Origin: Comamonas antarctica
GTDB lineage: Bacteria; Pseudomonadota; Gammaproteobacteria; Burkholderiales; Burkholderiaceae_C
Assembly: GCF_013363755.1 (NCBI RefSeq)
Contig: NZ_CP054840.1
Span: 3,217,501 to 3,281,500 of the forward strand
DNA length: 64,000 bases
Reading direction: 5' to 3'
The notes beneath the pieces were generated by a model that saw only the letters and a list, made by a program, of their open reading frames with translations, ran no database searches and was not told where the DNA came from. The translations under genes and the position numbers were made by a program. Shown piece by piece: positions 37,227 to 46,240 of this stretch (position 1 is its first letter; each line of letters opens with the position of its first letter).

Positions 37227-38498
37227 TTACTTGCGCACCCAGACCGCCGCAAAGAAACCATCGGTCTGGTGCAGATGCGGCCACAGGCGCAGATAGCGGC
37301 CGCCGGACTCGCCGCCGCTGCACAGGCCCTCGGCTGCCGCCACCTTGAGCTGCTCCAGCAGCTGCGCGGCGTGCAGGGGTACGAAGTCGGGATGGGCGGC
37401 GCTGAAGGCTTCGGCAATGGCCTCGTTTTCCTCGGGCAGGATGGAGCAGGTCGCGTAGACCAGGCGCCCGCCGGATTTCACCAGGCGCGCGGCGCTGTCG
37501 AGAATCGACGCCTGCTTGACGGTCAGCTCGGCGATTGCCTGCTCGGACTGGCGCCATTTGAGGTCGGGATTGCGGCGCAGCGTGCCCAGGCCCGAGCAAG
37601 GCGCATCGACCAGCACGCGGTCGATCTTGCCCGACAGGCGCTTGATGCGTTCGTCGCGCTCGTGCGCAATGGCCGCGGGGTGGACATTGGACAGCCCGCT
37701 GCGCGCCATGCGCGGCTTGAGCGCCTCCAGCCGGTGGCCCGACACGTCGAACGCATACAGACGGCCGGTGCTGCGCATGCTGGCGCCAATGGCCAGCGTC
37801 TTGCCGCCGGCGCCGGCGCAGAAGTCCACCACCATTTCGCCGCGCTTGGCATCGAGCAGCAGGGCCAGCAACTGCGAGCCTTCATCTTGCACTTCGATCG
37901 CGCCGCGCGTGAACGCGTCGAGCTTGGTCAGCGCAGGCTTGCCTTCGATGCGCAGGCCCCAGGGCGAGAACGGCGTGGGCTGGGCCTGGATGCCGGCCTT
38001 GGCCAGTTCCTTTTGCACATCGGCGCGCTTGTCCTTGAGCGCATTGACGCGCAGGTCCAGCGGTGCGCCCTCTTCCATGCTTTGCGCCAGCGTCCAGAAA
38101 TCGTCGCCAAGCTGGGCCTTGAGCGGCTCGACCAGCCAGGCCGGCAGGTTGTGGCGGTGCGGCTCCATCAGGTCTTCGGGCTTGACGGCATCGCACTGTT
38201 CGAGCCAGGTGATTTCCTGCGGGCTCAGCGCGGCCTTGAGGAAGTCGCGCGGGCCGTGGAAGCCCAGGATGGCGAGGCGGCGCTCGCGCGGGCCGCTGCC
38301 CGAGCGCGCGAGGCTCTCGAACAACAGCTTCTTGCGCAGGACGGCAAACGCGGTCTCGGCCAGGGTGGCGCGCTCGCGCGGGCCCAGCTGGCGGTTGTCA
38401 CGGAAATAGCGGGACACCACGGCATCGGCCGGGTGTTCAAATGTCAGGGTCAGCTTGACCAGTTCGGCGCAAGCATCGAGAAGGGCTTTGGGGTGCAT
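37227..38498 (-). CDS. RsmB/NOP family class I SAM-dependent RNA methyltransferase
   Basis: This 423-residue RNA (cytosine-5-)-methyltransferase probably modifies 16S rRNA. An N-terminal RNA-binding helical domain precedes the Rossmann domain. Motif I is [11 protein letters not shown] near residues 224-233, the first catalytic cysteine is in [15 protein letters not shown] (Cys301) and the second in [11 protein letters not shown] (Cys351). The order and spacing fit the RsmB/NOP2 family. No fmt gene is adjacent, unlike the classical rsmB operon, so the precise target is uncertain. Confidence 0.9.
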   Translation of the reverse strand: MHPKALLDACAELVKLTLTFEHPADAVVSRYFRDNRQLGPRERATLAETAFAVLRKKLLFESLARSGSGPRERRLAILGFHGPRDFLKAALSPQEITWLEQCDAVKPEDLMEPHRHNLPAWLVEPLKAQLGDDFWTLAQSMEEGAPLDLRVNALKDKRADVQKELAKAGIQAQPTPFSPWGLRIEGKPALTKLDAFTRGAIEVQDEGSQLLALLLDAKRGEMVVDFCAGAGGKTLAIGASMRSTGRLYAFDVSGHRLEALKPRMARSGLSNVHPAAIAHERDERIKRLSGKIDRVLVDAPCSGLGTLRRNPDLKWRQSEQAIAELTVKQASILDSAARLVKSGGRLVYATCSILPEENEAIAEAFSAAHPDFVPLHAAQLLEQLKVAAAEGLCSGGESGGRYLRLWPHLHQTDGFFAAVWVRK

Positions 38499-38573
38499 GG
38501 GCGCAATTGTCCCATTTGCGGAGTTCCCCCGGCGTTCGCTGGTACTGTGCGCATTTCACTGCGATTGCCAAGC

Positions 38574-38852
38574 ATGACTGCCACCGACTCCGACCTGCCT
38601 GCCATCCAGCCCACCGCGCCCGGCCTGTACCGCCACTACAAGGGCGGGCTTTATCAAGTGATCGACATGGTGCGCCACAGCGAAACGCTCGAAGCCATGA
38701 CGCTCTACCGCGCGCTGTATGGCGCGCGCGGCCTGTGGGTGCGGCCCGCGGCGATGTTTGCCGAAAGCGTGGAATTCGACGGACGGCGCCAGCCCCGTTT
38801 CGCGCGGCTGGGCGATTACTCGCCCGAGGCGGAAAGCGCGGCGCGGAAATAG
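38574..38852 (+). CDS. DUF1653 domain protein
   Basis: This 92-residue protein is mostly a DUF1653 domain, with [34 protein letters not shown] (in pieces) and [16 protein letters not shown] as its conserved core. The family is widespread and uncharacterised; the fold is thought to be a small beta-rich domain. It starts at 38574, and the 25-bp-period repeat array begins at its stop codon. Confidence 0.8.
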   Translation: MTATDSDLPAIQPTAPGLYRHYKGGLYQVIDMVRHSETLEAMTLYRALYGARGLWVRPAAMFAESVEFDGRRQPRFARLGDYSPEAESAARK

Positions 38853-38999
38853 GCCCATCATCGAACGAGGGACGTCCATGGTTCGATGCGGCCGGCCAGG
38901 CAGCCTCACCACAAACGGCTTTTTCGGGACTCACCTCGAACGTTTCCCTCGGTGCGGGCCACGAACGGTCCTTTCGGGACGCGCCACGAAGGGCTCTAT
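38850..38999. repeat. imperfect tandem repeat with 25-bp period
   Basis: Six 25-base units can be laid out from 38850 to 38999. The core CGAACG (or a one-base variant) recurs at 38862, 38912, 38937, 38962 and 38987; the unit at 38875 is too diverged to recognise on its own. Consensus of the last units is CGGGACGCRCCACGAACGGT plus a T-rich end. Neighbouring units are about 70 percent identical. An inverted repeat CATCGAAC/GTTCGATG (38859-38866, 38881-38888) lies at its left end. Confidence 0.65.
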
Positions 39000-39583
39000 C
39001 CGGCCTGCTTGCTGAGCCAGTCCGCCACGGCCTGCGGATACATCGCATGCTCCTGCACCAGCACCCGTGCCGCGAGCGACTGCGCCGTGTCGCCCGGCAG
39101 CACCGGCACCACGGCCTGCGCGAGGATGGGCCCGACATCGAGCTCGGCGGTGACTTCATGCACGGTTGCGCCGGCGAACCTGCAGCCCGCGTCGATGGCG
39201 CGCTGGTGCGTGTGCAGGCCGGTGAAGGCCGGCAGCAGCGAGGGGTGGATATTGACCAGCCGGCCCGCATAATGGCCCACGAAGCCCGGTGTCAGGATGC
39301 GCATGAAGCCTGCCAGCACCACCAGCACGGGCTGGTATTGGTCGATGACTTCGCTCAAGGCGGCGTCGAACGCCTCGCGGCTGGCAAAGGCCTTGTGGTC
39401 CAGCACCTCGGTGGCAATGCCATGCTGGCGCGCGAATTCCAGGCCTTTGGCGTCGGCCTTGTTGCTGACGACCGCGGCGACGCGCGCGTTCAGGGTCTTG
39501 GCCCAGTCCTGCTGTTGGGCGGCCTGGATGATGGCTGCCATGTTGGAGCCGCTGCCAGAGATCAAAATCACGATGTTTTTCAT
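38996..39583 (-). CDS. purN: phosphoribosylglycinamide formyltransferase
   Basis: The start at 39583 ([18 protein letters not shown]) gives 195 residues; the longer open frame is a shadow of yceH. The enzyme adds the first formyl group in purine synthesis, using 10-formyl-tetrahydrofolate. The phosphate-binding ISGSGSN, the active-site [23 protein letters not shown] region (in pieces) and the [10 protein letters not shown] loop are all present. It is divergent from yceH with only 18 bases between start codons. Confidence 0.97.
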   Translation of the reverse strand: MKNIVILISGSGSNMAAIIQAAQQQDWAKTLNARVAAVVSNKADAKGLEFARQHGIATEVLDHKAFASREAFDAALSEVIDQYQPVLVVLAGFMRILTPGFVGHYAGRLVNIHPSLLPAFTGLHTHQRAIDAGCRFAGATVHEVTAELDVGPILAQAVVPVLPGDTAQSLAARVLVQEHAMYPQAVADWLSKQAG

Positions 39584-39601
39584 TGCCCTCGATTGTCTCC
39601 C

Positions 39602-40288
39602 ATGCCCTTTGACCCACGCTCCACCCCGCTCAATCCCGTCCAGGCCCGCGTGCTTGCCACCCTGATGGAAAAGGCGCGCACGGTGCCCGACAGCTATCCG
39701 CTGTCGCTCAACGCGCTGCTCAGCGGCTGTAACCAGAAAAGCAGCCGCGACCCGGTCATGGAGGTGAACGAGGCCGATGCCCAGCAGGCGCTCGACGACC
39801 TGCTGCGCCTGAGCCTGGTCACGCCAGTGAGCGGCAGCCGCACCCAGCGCTGGGAGCACAATTTCCCGCGCGGCATGGGCGTGCCCGAGCAATCGGCGGT
39901 GTTGCTGGCGCTGCTGCTGCTGCGCGGCCCGCAGACCGCGGCCGAGCTGCGGCTCAATGCCGAACGCTGGCACCGCTTTGCCGATATTTCGTCGGTCGAG
40001 GCGTTTCTCGACGAACTGCAGGAGCGCAGCGAGGAAAAAGGCGGACCGCTGGTGGTGCTGCTGCCACGCGCGCCCGGTGCACGCGAGCCGCGCTGGGCCA
40101 CGCTGCTGGGCGGCCCCATCGATCTGTCCGCCCTGCCCGCAGCCCCGGCTGCGCGCAGCGCTGCCAGCAGCGGCAACGAGCAGCGCATTGCGGCGCTTGA
40201 AGCGCAGGTGCAGCAGTTGCAGGCGCAGCTCGACGCGCTGTGCCGGCAACTGGGCATCGAGCCAGAGAACACGCCCGAGGGCCATTGA
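39602..40288 (+). CDS. YceH family (DUF480) protein
   Basis: This 228-residue protein belongs to the YceH/DUF480 family of tandem winged-helix proteins. The conserved N-terminus [37 protein letters not shown] (in pieces) and the [18 protein letters not shown] segment are diagnostic. The C-terminal part is an Ala-rich linker and a short coiled coil ([21 protein letters not shown]). The function is not established; the fold suggests nucleic acid or protein binding. A 14-bp tandem duplication overlaps the stop codon (40285-40312). Confidence 0.88.
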   Translation: MPFDPRSTPLNPVQARVLATLMEKARTVPDSYPLSLNALLSGCNQKSSRDPVMEVNEADAQQALDDLLRLSLVTPVSGSRTQRWEHNFPRGMGVPEQSAVLLALLLLRGPQTAAELRLNAERWHRFADISSVEAFLDELQERSEEKGGPLVVLLPRAPGAREPRWATLLGGPIDLSALPAAPAARSAASSGNEQRIAALEAQVQQLQAQLDALCRQLGIEPENTPEGH

Positions 40289-40389
40289 ACGCGGCTGATT
40301 CAACGCGGCTGACGCGATCGGTGTCCCGCTGCGGACAGCACAAAAAAGCACGGGCGTGCTACAAATCTTCCATAACCGGAGACTGACGC

Positions 40390-41595
40390 ATGGATCTCGC
40401 TTTCACCCCTGAGGAACAGGCCTTCCGCGAAGAAGTTCGCGCCTGGATTCGCAGCCATCTGCCCGAAGACATCGCGCACAAGGTGCGCAACGCATTGCGC
40501 CTGTCGCGCGACGACCTGCAGCGCTGGGCCAAGATCCTGGGCAGCCGCGGCTGGCTGGGCCACGGCTGGCCCAAGCAGTTCGGCGGCCCAGGCTGGAGCG
40601 CGGTGCAAAAGCACCTGTTCGAGGAAGAATGCGCGCTGGCCTGTGCCCCGCGCGTCATTCCGTTCGGCCCGGTCATGGTGGCGCCGGTGATCATGGCCTT
40701 CGGCACGCCCGAGCAGCAGCAGCGCTTCCTGCCGGGCATTGCCAGCGGCGAAGTCTGGTGGAGCCAGGGCTACAGCGAGCCGGGCTCGGGCTCGGACCTG
40801 GCTTCGGTCAAGACGCGCGCCGAACGCCAGGGCGACCACTACGTGGTCAACGGCCAGAAGACCTGGACCACGCTCGGCCAGTACGGCGAATGGATCTTCT
40901 GCCTGGTGCGCACCAGCACCGAAGGCAAGCCGCAGACCGGCATCTCCTTCCTGCTGATCGACATGAAGTCGCCCGGCGTGACGGTGCGCCCGATCAAGCT
41001 GCTCGACGGCGAACGCGAAGTCAATGAAGTGTTCTTCGACAACGTCCAGGTGCCGGTCGAGAACCTGATCGGCGAGGAAAACAAGGGCTGGACCTATGCC
41101 AAGCATCTGCTCTCGCACGAGCGCACCAACATCGCCGACGTGAACCGTTCCAAGCGCGAACTCGAGCGTCTCAAGCGCATCGCCAAGGCCGAGGGCGTCT
41201 GGGAAGACCAGCGCTTTCGCGACCAGATCGCGCTGCTCGAAGTCGACGTGATCGCGCTGGAGATGATGGTGCTGCGCGTGCTCTCGGCCGAGACCTCGGG
41301 CAAGAATCCGCTGGACATTGCCGGCCTGCTGAAGATCAAGGGCAGCGAGATCCAGCAGCGCTACAGCGAGCTGATGATGCTGGCCGCGGGCCCATTCAGC
41401 CTGCCCTTCATCGAGGAAGCGATGGAAGCCGGCTGGCAGGGCGACCAGAGCGCGGGCGCGCTCGGCGGTTTCCCCGGCGGCGAAACGCAGAACGCACCGC
41501 TGGCCTCGACCTACTTCAACATGCGCAAGACCACCATCTACGGTGGCAGCAATGAGGTCCAACGCAATATCGTCGCGCAAACTGTTTTCGGCTGA
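40390..41595 (+). CDS. acyl-CoA dehydrogenase, PimC-like large subunit
   Basis: This 401-residue flavoenzyme oxidises acyl-CoA to the 2-enoyl form. It has the N-terminal helix domain, the beta-domain flavin site (WSQGYSEPGSGSDLASVKTRA, in pieces, and NGQKTWTTLGQ), and the C-terminal helix domain ending TTIYGGSNEVQRNIVAQTVFG. The closest described arrangement is the pimeloyl-CoA dehydrogenase pair of Rhodopseudomonas (PimC and PimD). The next gene, 9 bases after this one, encodes a smaller homologue, so they probably form a heteromer. The chain-length specificity cannot be read from sequence. Confidence 0.9.
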   Translation: MDLAFTPEEQAFREEVRAWIRSHLPEDIAHKVRNALRLSRDDLQRWAKILGSRGWLGHGWPKQFGGPGWSAVQKHLFEEECALACAPRVIPFGPVMVAPVIMAFGTPEQQQRFLPGIASGEVWWSQGYSEPGSGSDLASVKTRAERQGDHYVVNGQKTWTTLGQYGEWIFCLVRTSTEGKPQTGISFLLIDMKSPGVTVRPIKLLDGEREVNEVFFDNVQVPVENLIGEENKGWTYAKHLLSHERTNIADVNRSKRELERLKRIAKAEGVWEDQRFRDQIALLEVDVIALEMMVLRVLSAETSGKNPLDIAGLLKIKGSEIQQRYSELMMLAAGPFSLPFIEEAMEAGWQGDQSAGALGGFPGGETQNAPLASTYFNMRKTTIYGGSNEVQRNIVAQTVFG

Positions 41596-41604
41596 GGAGA
41601 CACC

Positions 41605-42720
41605 ATGGATTTCAACTTTTCCGAAGACCAGCAGCAACTGCGCGATGCCGTGCGCCGCTGGGTCGACAAGGGCTACTCGTTCGAACGCCGCCGCGCCGAT
41701 GTGGCCGCCGGCGGCTTCTCGCGTGCCACCTACACCGAGCTGGCCGAGCTGGGCCTCACCGCGCTGGCCGTGCCCGAAGCGCATGGCGGCCTGGGCCAGG
41801 GCCCGGTCGATGTGATGGTCGCGCTCGAAGAACTGGGCCGCGGCATCGTGCTGGAGCCGCTGTCCCAGGCAGTGATCGCGAGCGCCGTGCTGAGCCAGTA
41901 CGCGCCGGCCGCGGCGCAGGCGCTGTGGCTGCCGCGCATTGCCAGCGGCGAGGCGCTGGTGGTGCTCGCGCACCAGGAGCGCAAGGCACGCTATCGGCTG
42001 GATGTCTGCAGCGCCACGGCCACGGCCAGCGGCGATGGCCATGTGCTGACCGGGCTCAAGAGCCTGGTGCCCGCGGGCGACCACGCCGATGCCTTCCTGG
42101 TGCCGGCGCAGCTCGACGGCCAGATCGCGCTGTTCCTGGTCGAGCGCGGCGCCAGCGGCCTGCGCACGCGCGGCTATGGCACGCAAGACGGCAGCCGTGC
42201 GGCCGAAGTCGAATTCAGCGCCACGCCGGCGACGCTGCTGACGCACAACGGCCTCACCGCGCTGACGCTGGCCATGGACATCGCCAACGCCGCGCTGTGC
42301 GCCGAAGCCGTGGGCGTGATGGAGCAGACCCTGCACATCACCGTCGACTACATGAACCAGCGCAAGCAGTTTGGCGTGGTGATCGCGAGCTTCCAGGCGC
42401 TGCGCCACCGCGTGGCCGACATGAAGATGCAGCTGGAGCTCGCACGCTCGATGAGCTACTACGCGGCGCTGAAGATCACCGCGCCGGCCGCCGAGCGCCA
42501 CCTGGCGATTGCACGCGCGCGCGTGCAGCTGGGCCAGTCGATGCGCTTCATCGGCCAGCAGGCGGTGCAGCTGCATGGCGGCATTGGCGTGACGGACGAG
42601 TACATCGTGAGCCACTACTTCAAGCGCCTCACGCAGATGGAGATGAGCTATGGCGACAGCCTGCAGCACCTGGGCGAGGTGTCGGCGGGCATGCAGGAGA
42701 CGGCGGGAGTGTTTTCTTAA
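41605..42720 (+). CDS. acyl-CoA dehydrogenase, PimD-like small subunit
   Basis: This 371-residue acyl-CoA dehydrogenase homologue starts 9 bases after its partner with a GAGGAG ribosome binding site. It keeps the N-terminal helix domain (FSEDQQQLRDAVRRWVDKGYSFE) and the C-terminal signature QLHGGIGVTDEYIVSHYFKRL, but the flavin-contacting middle domain is shorter and lacks the GSGSD motif. It may be a structural or partly active subunit, as is known for other paired dehydrogenases. The pair is not next to other beta-oxidation genes here. Confidence 0.88.
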   Translation: MDFNFSEDQQQLRDAVRRWVDKGYSFERRRADVAAGGFSRATYTELAELGLTALAVPEAHGGLGQGPVDVMVALEELGRGIVLEPLSQAVIASAVLSQYAPAAAQALWLPRIASGEALVVLAHQERKARYRLDVCSATATASGDGHVLTGLKSLVPAGDHADAFLVPAQLDGQIALFLVERGASGLRTRGYGTQDGSRAAEVEFSATPATLLTHNGLTALTLAMDIANAALCAEAVGVMEQTLHITVDYMNQRKQFGVVIASFQALRHRVADMKMQLELARSMSYYAALKITAPAAERHLAIARARVQLGQSMRFIGQQAVQLHGGIGVTDEYIVSHYFKRLTQMEMSYGDSLQHLGEVSAGMQETAGVFS

Positions 42721-42838
42721 TCCCCCCTGAGCGGCTGACGCCGCTTCCCCCCAGGAGGACGGCACCCGCGCTGCGGGGCGGCCCTTGCTCGGCGCCCCTG
42801 AGTGGGAGCGCGCCAGTTGCAAGGCTGTGACAAACGCC
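42721..42838. repeat. intergenic GC-rich palindromic repeat
   Basis: This spacer has the look of a dispersed element in Comamonadaceae genomes: a GAGCGGC...GCCGC stem, CCCCCC stretches and a GCGGGGCGGCCC block ending in CTCGGCG. A fragment of the same style is in the 19275-19313 spacer. It holds no gene. Confidence 0.45.
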
Positions 42839-43783
42839 TTAGGTCAGCTGGTAATTCACCGGCTGCAGCGGGGCCGGCAGCTCAGTCTCGCCCAGCGCCT
42901 CGAGCAGGCTGATCTCGATGCCGCGGCAGATGGTGTCCAGCGGCAGGTCGTTGCTCTCCAGCCCAAATGGTTCTTCGAGCTCGTCGCCCAGCGCGTCGAG
43001 CCCGAAGAAGGTGTAGGCGACGATGGCCACGACAAACGGCGTCATGAAGCCGGTGATGTCGACCAGGCCGAACGGCAGCAAGAAGCAGTACATGTAGGCC
43101 GTGCGGTGCAGCAGCAGTGCATAGGAAAACGGCATCGGCGTGTGGCGGATGCGCTCGCACGAGGCCGCGGCGGCCACCATGCCGGTCAGCGTGCCGTCGA
43201 GGCGCGCGGCCAGGCAGGGATCGATCTCGCCGCGGCGCACGCAGCCGCCCAGGTCCTGGCCCATGCTCTGCATCAGCGCATCGGCGCGCCGGCCTGCGGG
43301 TCTGGCGCGCAGCGCGTCCCATTCCTGCGCCGTGAGCCAGCGCTGCAGTTCCGCCGAGTCCTGGTCGCGCAACTGCAGCCGCAGTGCATGCGCATAGGCA
43401 ATCGCGCGGTGGACCATGCGCACGCGCACATCGCTGTCGCGGCCCGAGGCATCGACCGGCTGCTCCAGCCGGATCAAGCCCAGGCACTGGCGCGTCAGGG
43501 TGCGCGCCTGGATCACCAGTTCGCCCCAGAGCTTGCGCCCTTCCCAGTAGCGCGCATAGGCGGTGTTGTTGCGAAAGCCCAGGAAGATCGCCAGTGGCAG
43601 CCCGATCAGCGTGAACGGAATCGGCGTCAGCGTGATCTTCACGGAAAACAGGCTGCCATGGGCCAGCGTCACCAGCACCGCCAGCAGCGTGTTGACGGCC
43701 AGGGAGACGCGGATGCGCTGCAGCACCGAGCCCCGCAGAATGAGGAAAAGCCGGAAGCCGGCCGGACGCTCGCGAACGATCAT
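42839..43783 (-). CDS. bestrophin family (UPF0187) membrane protein
   Basis: This 314-residue protein is a bacterial bestrophin, a pentameric ion channel family (chloride in animals, sodium-selective in one studied bacterium). The signature PFTLIGLPLAIFLGFRNNTAYARYWEGRKLWGEL near residues 56-90 (in pieces) and the second half PFGLVDITGFMTPFVVAIVAYTFFGLDALGDELEEPFG (in pieces) are diagnostic. Four membrane helices are predicted. It stands alone between the acyl-CoA dehydrogenases and a divergent membrane protein gene. Confidence 0.9.
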   Translation of the reverse strand: MIVRERPAGFRLFLILRGSVLQRIRVSLAVNTLLAVLVTLAHGSLFSVKITLTPIPFTLIGLPLAIFLGFRNNTAYARYWEGRKLWGELVIQARTLTRQCLGLIRLEQPVDASGRDSDVRVRMVHRAIAYAHALRLQLRDQDSAELQRWLTAQEWDALRARPAGRRADALMQSMGQDLGGCVRRGEIDPCLAARLDGTLTGMVAAAASCERIRHTPMPFSYALLLHRTAYMYCFLLPFGLVDITGFMTPFVVAIVAYTFFGLDALGDELEEPFGLESNDLPLDTICRGIEISLLEALGETELPAPLQPVNYQLT

Positions 43784-43935
43784 TGCGGGGGTGCAGTCTG
43801 GAAAAAGCCGATACTAGAATGCAAGCTCCAACGGCAAGGCCATGGAAAATCTGCACAGCCTCAGATTATCGAACGCCGTGCAAGGCCATGCTTTCCTCTC
43901 TGGATAGACGCCCCCCCAAAAAGAAGCAACGGCAA

Positions 43936-44577
43936 ATGCGAAATTCCGCTTTCAAGCAACTGTCCTGGCTGACCTTGGTCTGCCTGATAGCCCTGGCGAT
44001 CTCCTGCGTCAGCCCTTTCGACCGCACCACCTGGTGGCTCGAAGTCGCGCCCGTGCTGATCGCGCTGCCGGTACTCTGGACCACGCACCGGCGTTTTCCA
44101 CTCACGCCGCTGCTGTATGCCTGCATCGGCTGGCACGCGCTGGTGCTGGTCGTGGGCGGCACCTATTCCTATGCCCGGGTGCCCCTGGGCTTCGAGCTGC
44201 AGTCGTGGCTGGACCTGTCGCGCAACCCCTATGACAAGATCGGCCATTTCACCCAGGGCTTCGTGCCGGCGCTGGTGGCGCGCGAGATCCTGCTGCGCGG
44301 CGGCTATGTGCGGGGCGGGAAGATGCTGGCCTTCCTGGTGCTGTGCGTGGTGCTGGCGATCAGCGCGACCTACGAGCTGATCGAATGGGCGGCCGCGGTG
44401 GCGCTGGGCCAGGGCGCGGACGAATTCCTCGGCACCCAGGGCGATCCCTGGGACACGCAGTCGGACATGGCATTTGCGCTGTTGGGAGGGGTGGTGGCCC
44501 TGCTGGCGCTGTCGCGGTGGCAAGATCGGCAGATCCAACAGATCGAAGCGCCCCGGCGCAAAGGCAACCCGCAATGA
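43936..44577 (+). CDS. YjdF-like (DUF2238) membrane protein
   Basis: This protein of about 213 residues resembles E. coli YjdF (DUF2238). It has about five membrane helices and the conserved segments WLDLSRNPYDKIGHFTQGFVPALVAREIL (in pieces), ATYELIEWAAAV and FLGTQGDPWDTQSDMAFALLGG. Charged conserved residues inside the helices (Asp, His, Glu) suggest metal binding, but no function is known. I chose ATG 43936 because it fits the family length; ATG 43888 is also possible. Its stop overlaps the cupin gene by 4 bases. Confidence 0.8.
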   Translation: MRNSAFKQLSWLTLVCLIALAISCVSPFDRTTWWLEVAPVLIALPVLWTTHRRFPLTPLLYACIGWHALVLVVGGTYSYARVPLGFELQSWLDLSRNPYDKIGHFTQGFVPALVAREILLRGGYVRGGKMLAFLVLCVVLAISATYELIEWAAAVALGQGADEFLGTQGDPWDTQSDMAFALLGGVVALLALSRWQDRQIQQIEAPRRKGNPQ

Positions 44578-44903
44578 AGATGACCGACATCCCCTTTGGC
44601 ACGACCGACTGGTCGCAGGTGCCGCGCACCGAGCATTCGGCCGAAGCCGGCCAGGCGTTCTGGCAGACCCAGCATTTCGGCAGCATACGCGTGCGCATGG
44701 TGGAGTACACGCCCGGCTATGTCTCGGACCATTGGTGCACCAAGGGCCATGTGCTGCTGTGCCTCGAAGGCGAGATGGAAACCGAGCTCGAGGACGGCCG
44801 CCGCTTCACGCTCAAGGCCGGCATGAGCTACCAGGTCGCGGACAACGCGGAACCGCACCGCTCGCGCGCGCCGCTGGGGGCGCGGCTGTTCATCGTCGAT
44901 TGA
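44574..44903 (+). CDS. DHCW-motif cupin fold protein
   Basis: This 109-residue single-domain cupin starts inside the stop codon of the YjdF-like gene. It carries the SDHWCTKGHVLLCLEGEMETEL core (in pieces), with a DHWC sequence in place of the usual GxxxxHxH metal motif, and a second cupin motif ending FTLKAGMSYQVADNAEPHRS. This variant family is known by name but not by function. Translational coupling with a membrane protein suggests a shared role. Confidence 0.8.
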   Translation: MKMTDIPFGTTDWSQVPRTEHSAEAGQAFWQTQHFGSIRVRMVEYTPGYVSDHWCTKGHVLLCLEGEMETELEDGRRFTLKAGMSYQVADNAEPHRSRAPLGARLFIVD

Positions 44904-45030
44904 AGCGCCGGCTGCACGCCCTGCGCGCGGCGTGTGCAGGTGAATCTACGTTTGACGCGGCGCCTGCCGCGCCATGCAGCGCCCCGTAGAGGTCAGTGAT
45001 TAGGTGAACGGCTCTTGAGAGCAGGCCGTT

Positions 45031-45058
45031 CATCCTTCGACAAGCTCAGGACGAACGG
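45031..45058. repeat. dispersed palindromic repeat, copy 2
   Basis: Same unit as at 13630 with one base change. Here CCGTTC (45026-45031) and GAACGG (45053-45058) complete a hairpin, suggesting the element is a hairpin-forming mobile-like repeat. Confidence 0.8.
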
Positions 45059-45131
45059 TGTTCAAGGGCGTGCCCATAAAAACTGGCGTGGCCTGGCAAG
45101 GGGGCGGACAGCCTCCCGCTCAGGGGGTGCT

Positions 45132-46118
45132 TCAGTTTTCGATCTTGGCGAACTGCACGATCTTGGTGTACTTCGCGATCTCGGTGTTGATGTACTTGCC
45201 CGCATCCAGCTTGGGATCGGCGACCACGTTGCCGGTTTCTTCCATCTTCTTGCGGAACTCGGGCGAGGCCATGGTTTCCACCAGGGCCTTCTTCAGCTTG
45301 GCGGCGATGGGCGCGGGCAGGCCCTTGGGCGCCATCAGCGCGAACCAGGAGTTGATGTCCACGTTCTTGAACTGGGGCAGTTCCGACAGCGCAGGGATAT
45401 CGGGCGTGATGGCGGAACGCTTGGCTTCGGTCGTGCCCAGGGCGATCACCTTGCCGGCCTTGATCTGCGGCAGGCCCGAAGACAGCACGAACACGCCGTA
45501 TTCGATGTTGTTGCCGACCAGGTCGGTCGTCAGCGGCGCCACGCCCTTGTAGGGGATGTGGGCCATGTCGAGCTTGCCCTGTTCCTTGATCAGCTCGCCG
45601 GCCAGGTGCAGGGCCGTGCCCACGCCGGAGCTGCCGTAGCTGAACTTGCCGGGGTTCTTGGCGGTGGCTTCGACGAACTCGGCGGCATTCTTCACGCCGG
45701 CCTTTTGCGAGGCGACCAGCACCATGGGCTGCGAGCCGACCACGCCAATGGGCGTGAAGTCGTCGATGGTGTACTTCACGGCCTTGTTGATCAGGCGCGC
45801 AATGGCGATTTCGTTGTTGGCGCCAACCATGATGGTGTAGCCGTCGGCGGCCGACTTGGCGACCTTCTGCGCGCCGATCGCGCCGCCGGCGCCGCCCAGG
45901 TTTTCCACGACCACGGGCTGGCCCAGGCGCGAGGACAGGCCGTCCGCGACGAGACGGCCCACGAGGTCGGTGCTGCCGCCCGGGGGATAGCCCACGACCA
46001 TGGTGATGGCGCGTGTGGGGTAGTTGTTGTCGGCCGCAAAAGACGGCATGGCGACGGTTGCGGCCAGGAGCAGGCTGGCGGCAACGGCGGTACGGCGGAG
46101 GATCTGGGTGGTTTGCAT
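45132..46118 (-). CDS. Bug-type tripartite tricarboxylate transporter solute-binding protein
   Basis: This 328-residue periplasmic protein belongs to the TctC/Bug family, which is greatly expanded in Burkholderiales and binds mostly carboxylates. A signal peptide ends near AFA at residue 28. The conserved YPTRAITMVVGYPPGGSTDLVGR (in pieces), FSYGSSGVGTALHLAGE and IPYKGVAPLTTDL segments are all present. No tctAB genes are adjacent. It lies downstream of the amidase and OPRT-like genes on the same strand, so it may serve their substrate. Two inverted repeats lie in the spacer before it. Confidence 0.93.
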   Translation of the reverse strand: MQTTQILRRTAVAASLLLAATVAMPSFAADNNYPTRAITMVVGYPPGGSTDLVGRLVADGLSSRLGQPVVVENLGGAGGAIGAQKVAKSAADGYTIMVGANNEIAIARLINKAVKYTIDDFTPIGVVGSQPMVLVASQKAGVKNAAEFVEATAKNPGKFSYGSSGVGTALHLAGELIKEQGKLDMAHIPYKGVAPLTTDLVGNNIEYGVFVLSSGLPQIKAGKVIALGTTEAKRSAITPDIPALSELPQFKNVDINSWFALMAPKGLPAPIAAKLKKALVETMASPEFRKKMEETGNVVADPKLDAGKYINTEIAKYTKIVQFAKIEN

Positions 46119-46178
46119 GGGAAATCCGGGGGTCTTCGGGGCAGACAGACAGGCATTTGCTTAAAAGACATAAGCTGT

Positions 46179-46191
46179 TGCAATTTTTGCA
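46179..46191 (-). promoter_or_regulatory. T-N11-A palindrome before the Bug gene
   Basis: TGCAA-TTT-TTGCA is a 13-bp perfect dyad of the T-N11-A type bound by LysR regulators, 61 bases before the Bug protein start. A LysR gene lies 2.2 kb away. Confidence 0.45.
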
Positions 46192-46240
46192 TATAGGGAC
46201 TTCTTGGACCAAGCGTCCGGGTTTATCCCGATGCGTTTAT

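Noticed and set aside
38850..38999. CRISPR array reading of the 25-bp repeats
   Set aside because: The units are contiguous and imperfect with no unique spacers, and no cas gene is present in the window.
40300..42822. 840-codon minus-strand frame opposite the acyl-CoA dehydrogenase genes
   Set aside because: Antisense shadow of two overlapping enzyme families with clear motifs on the plus strand.
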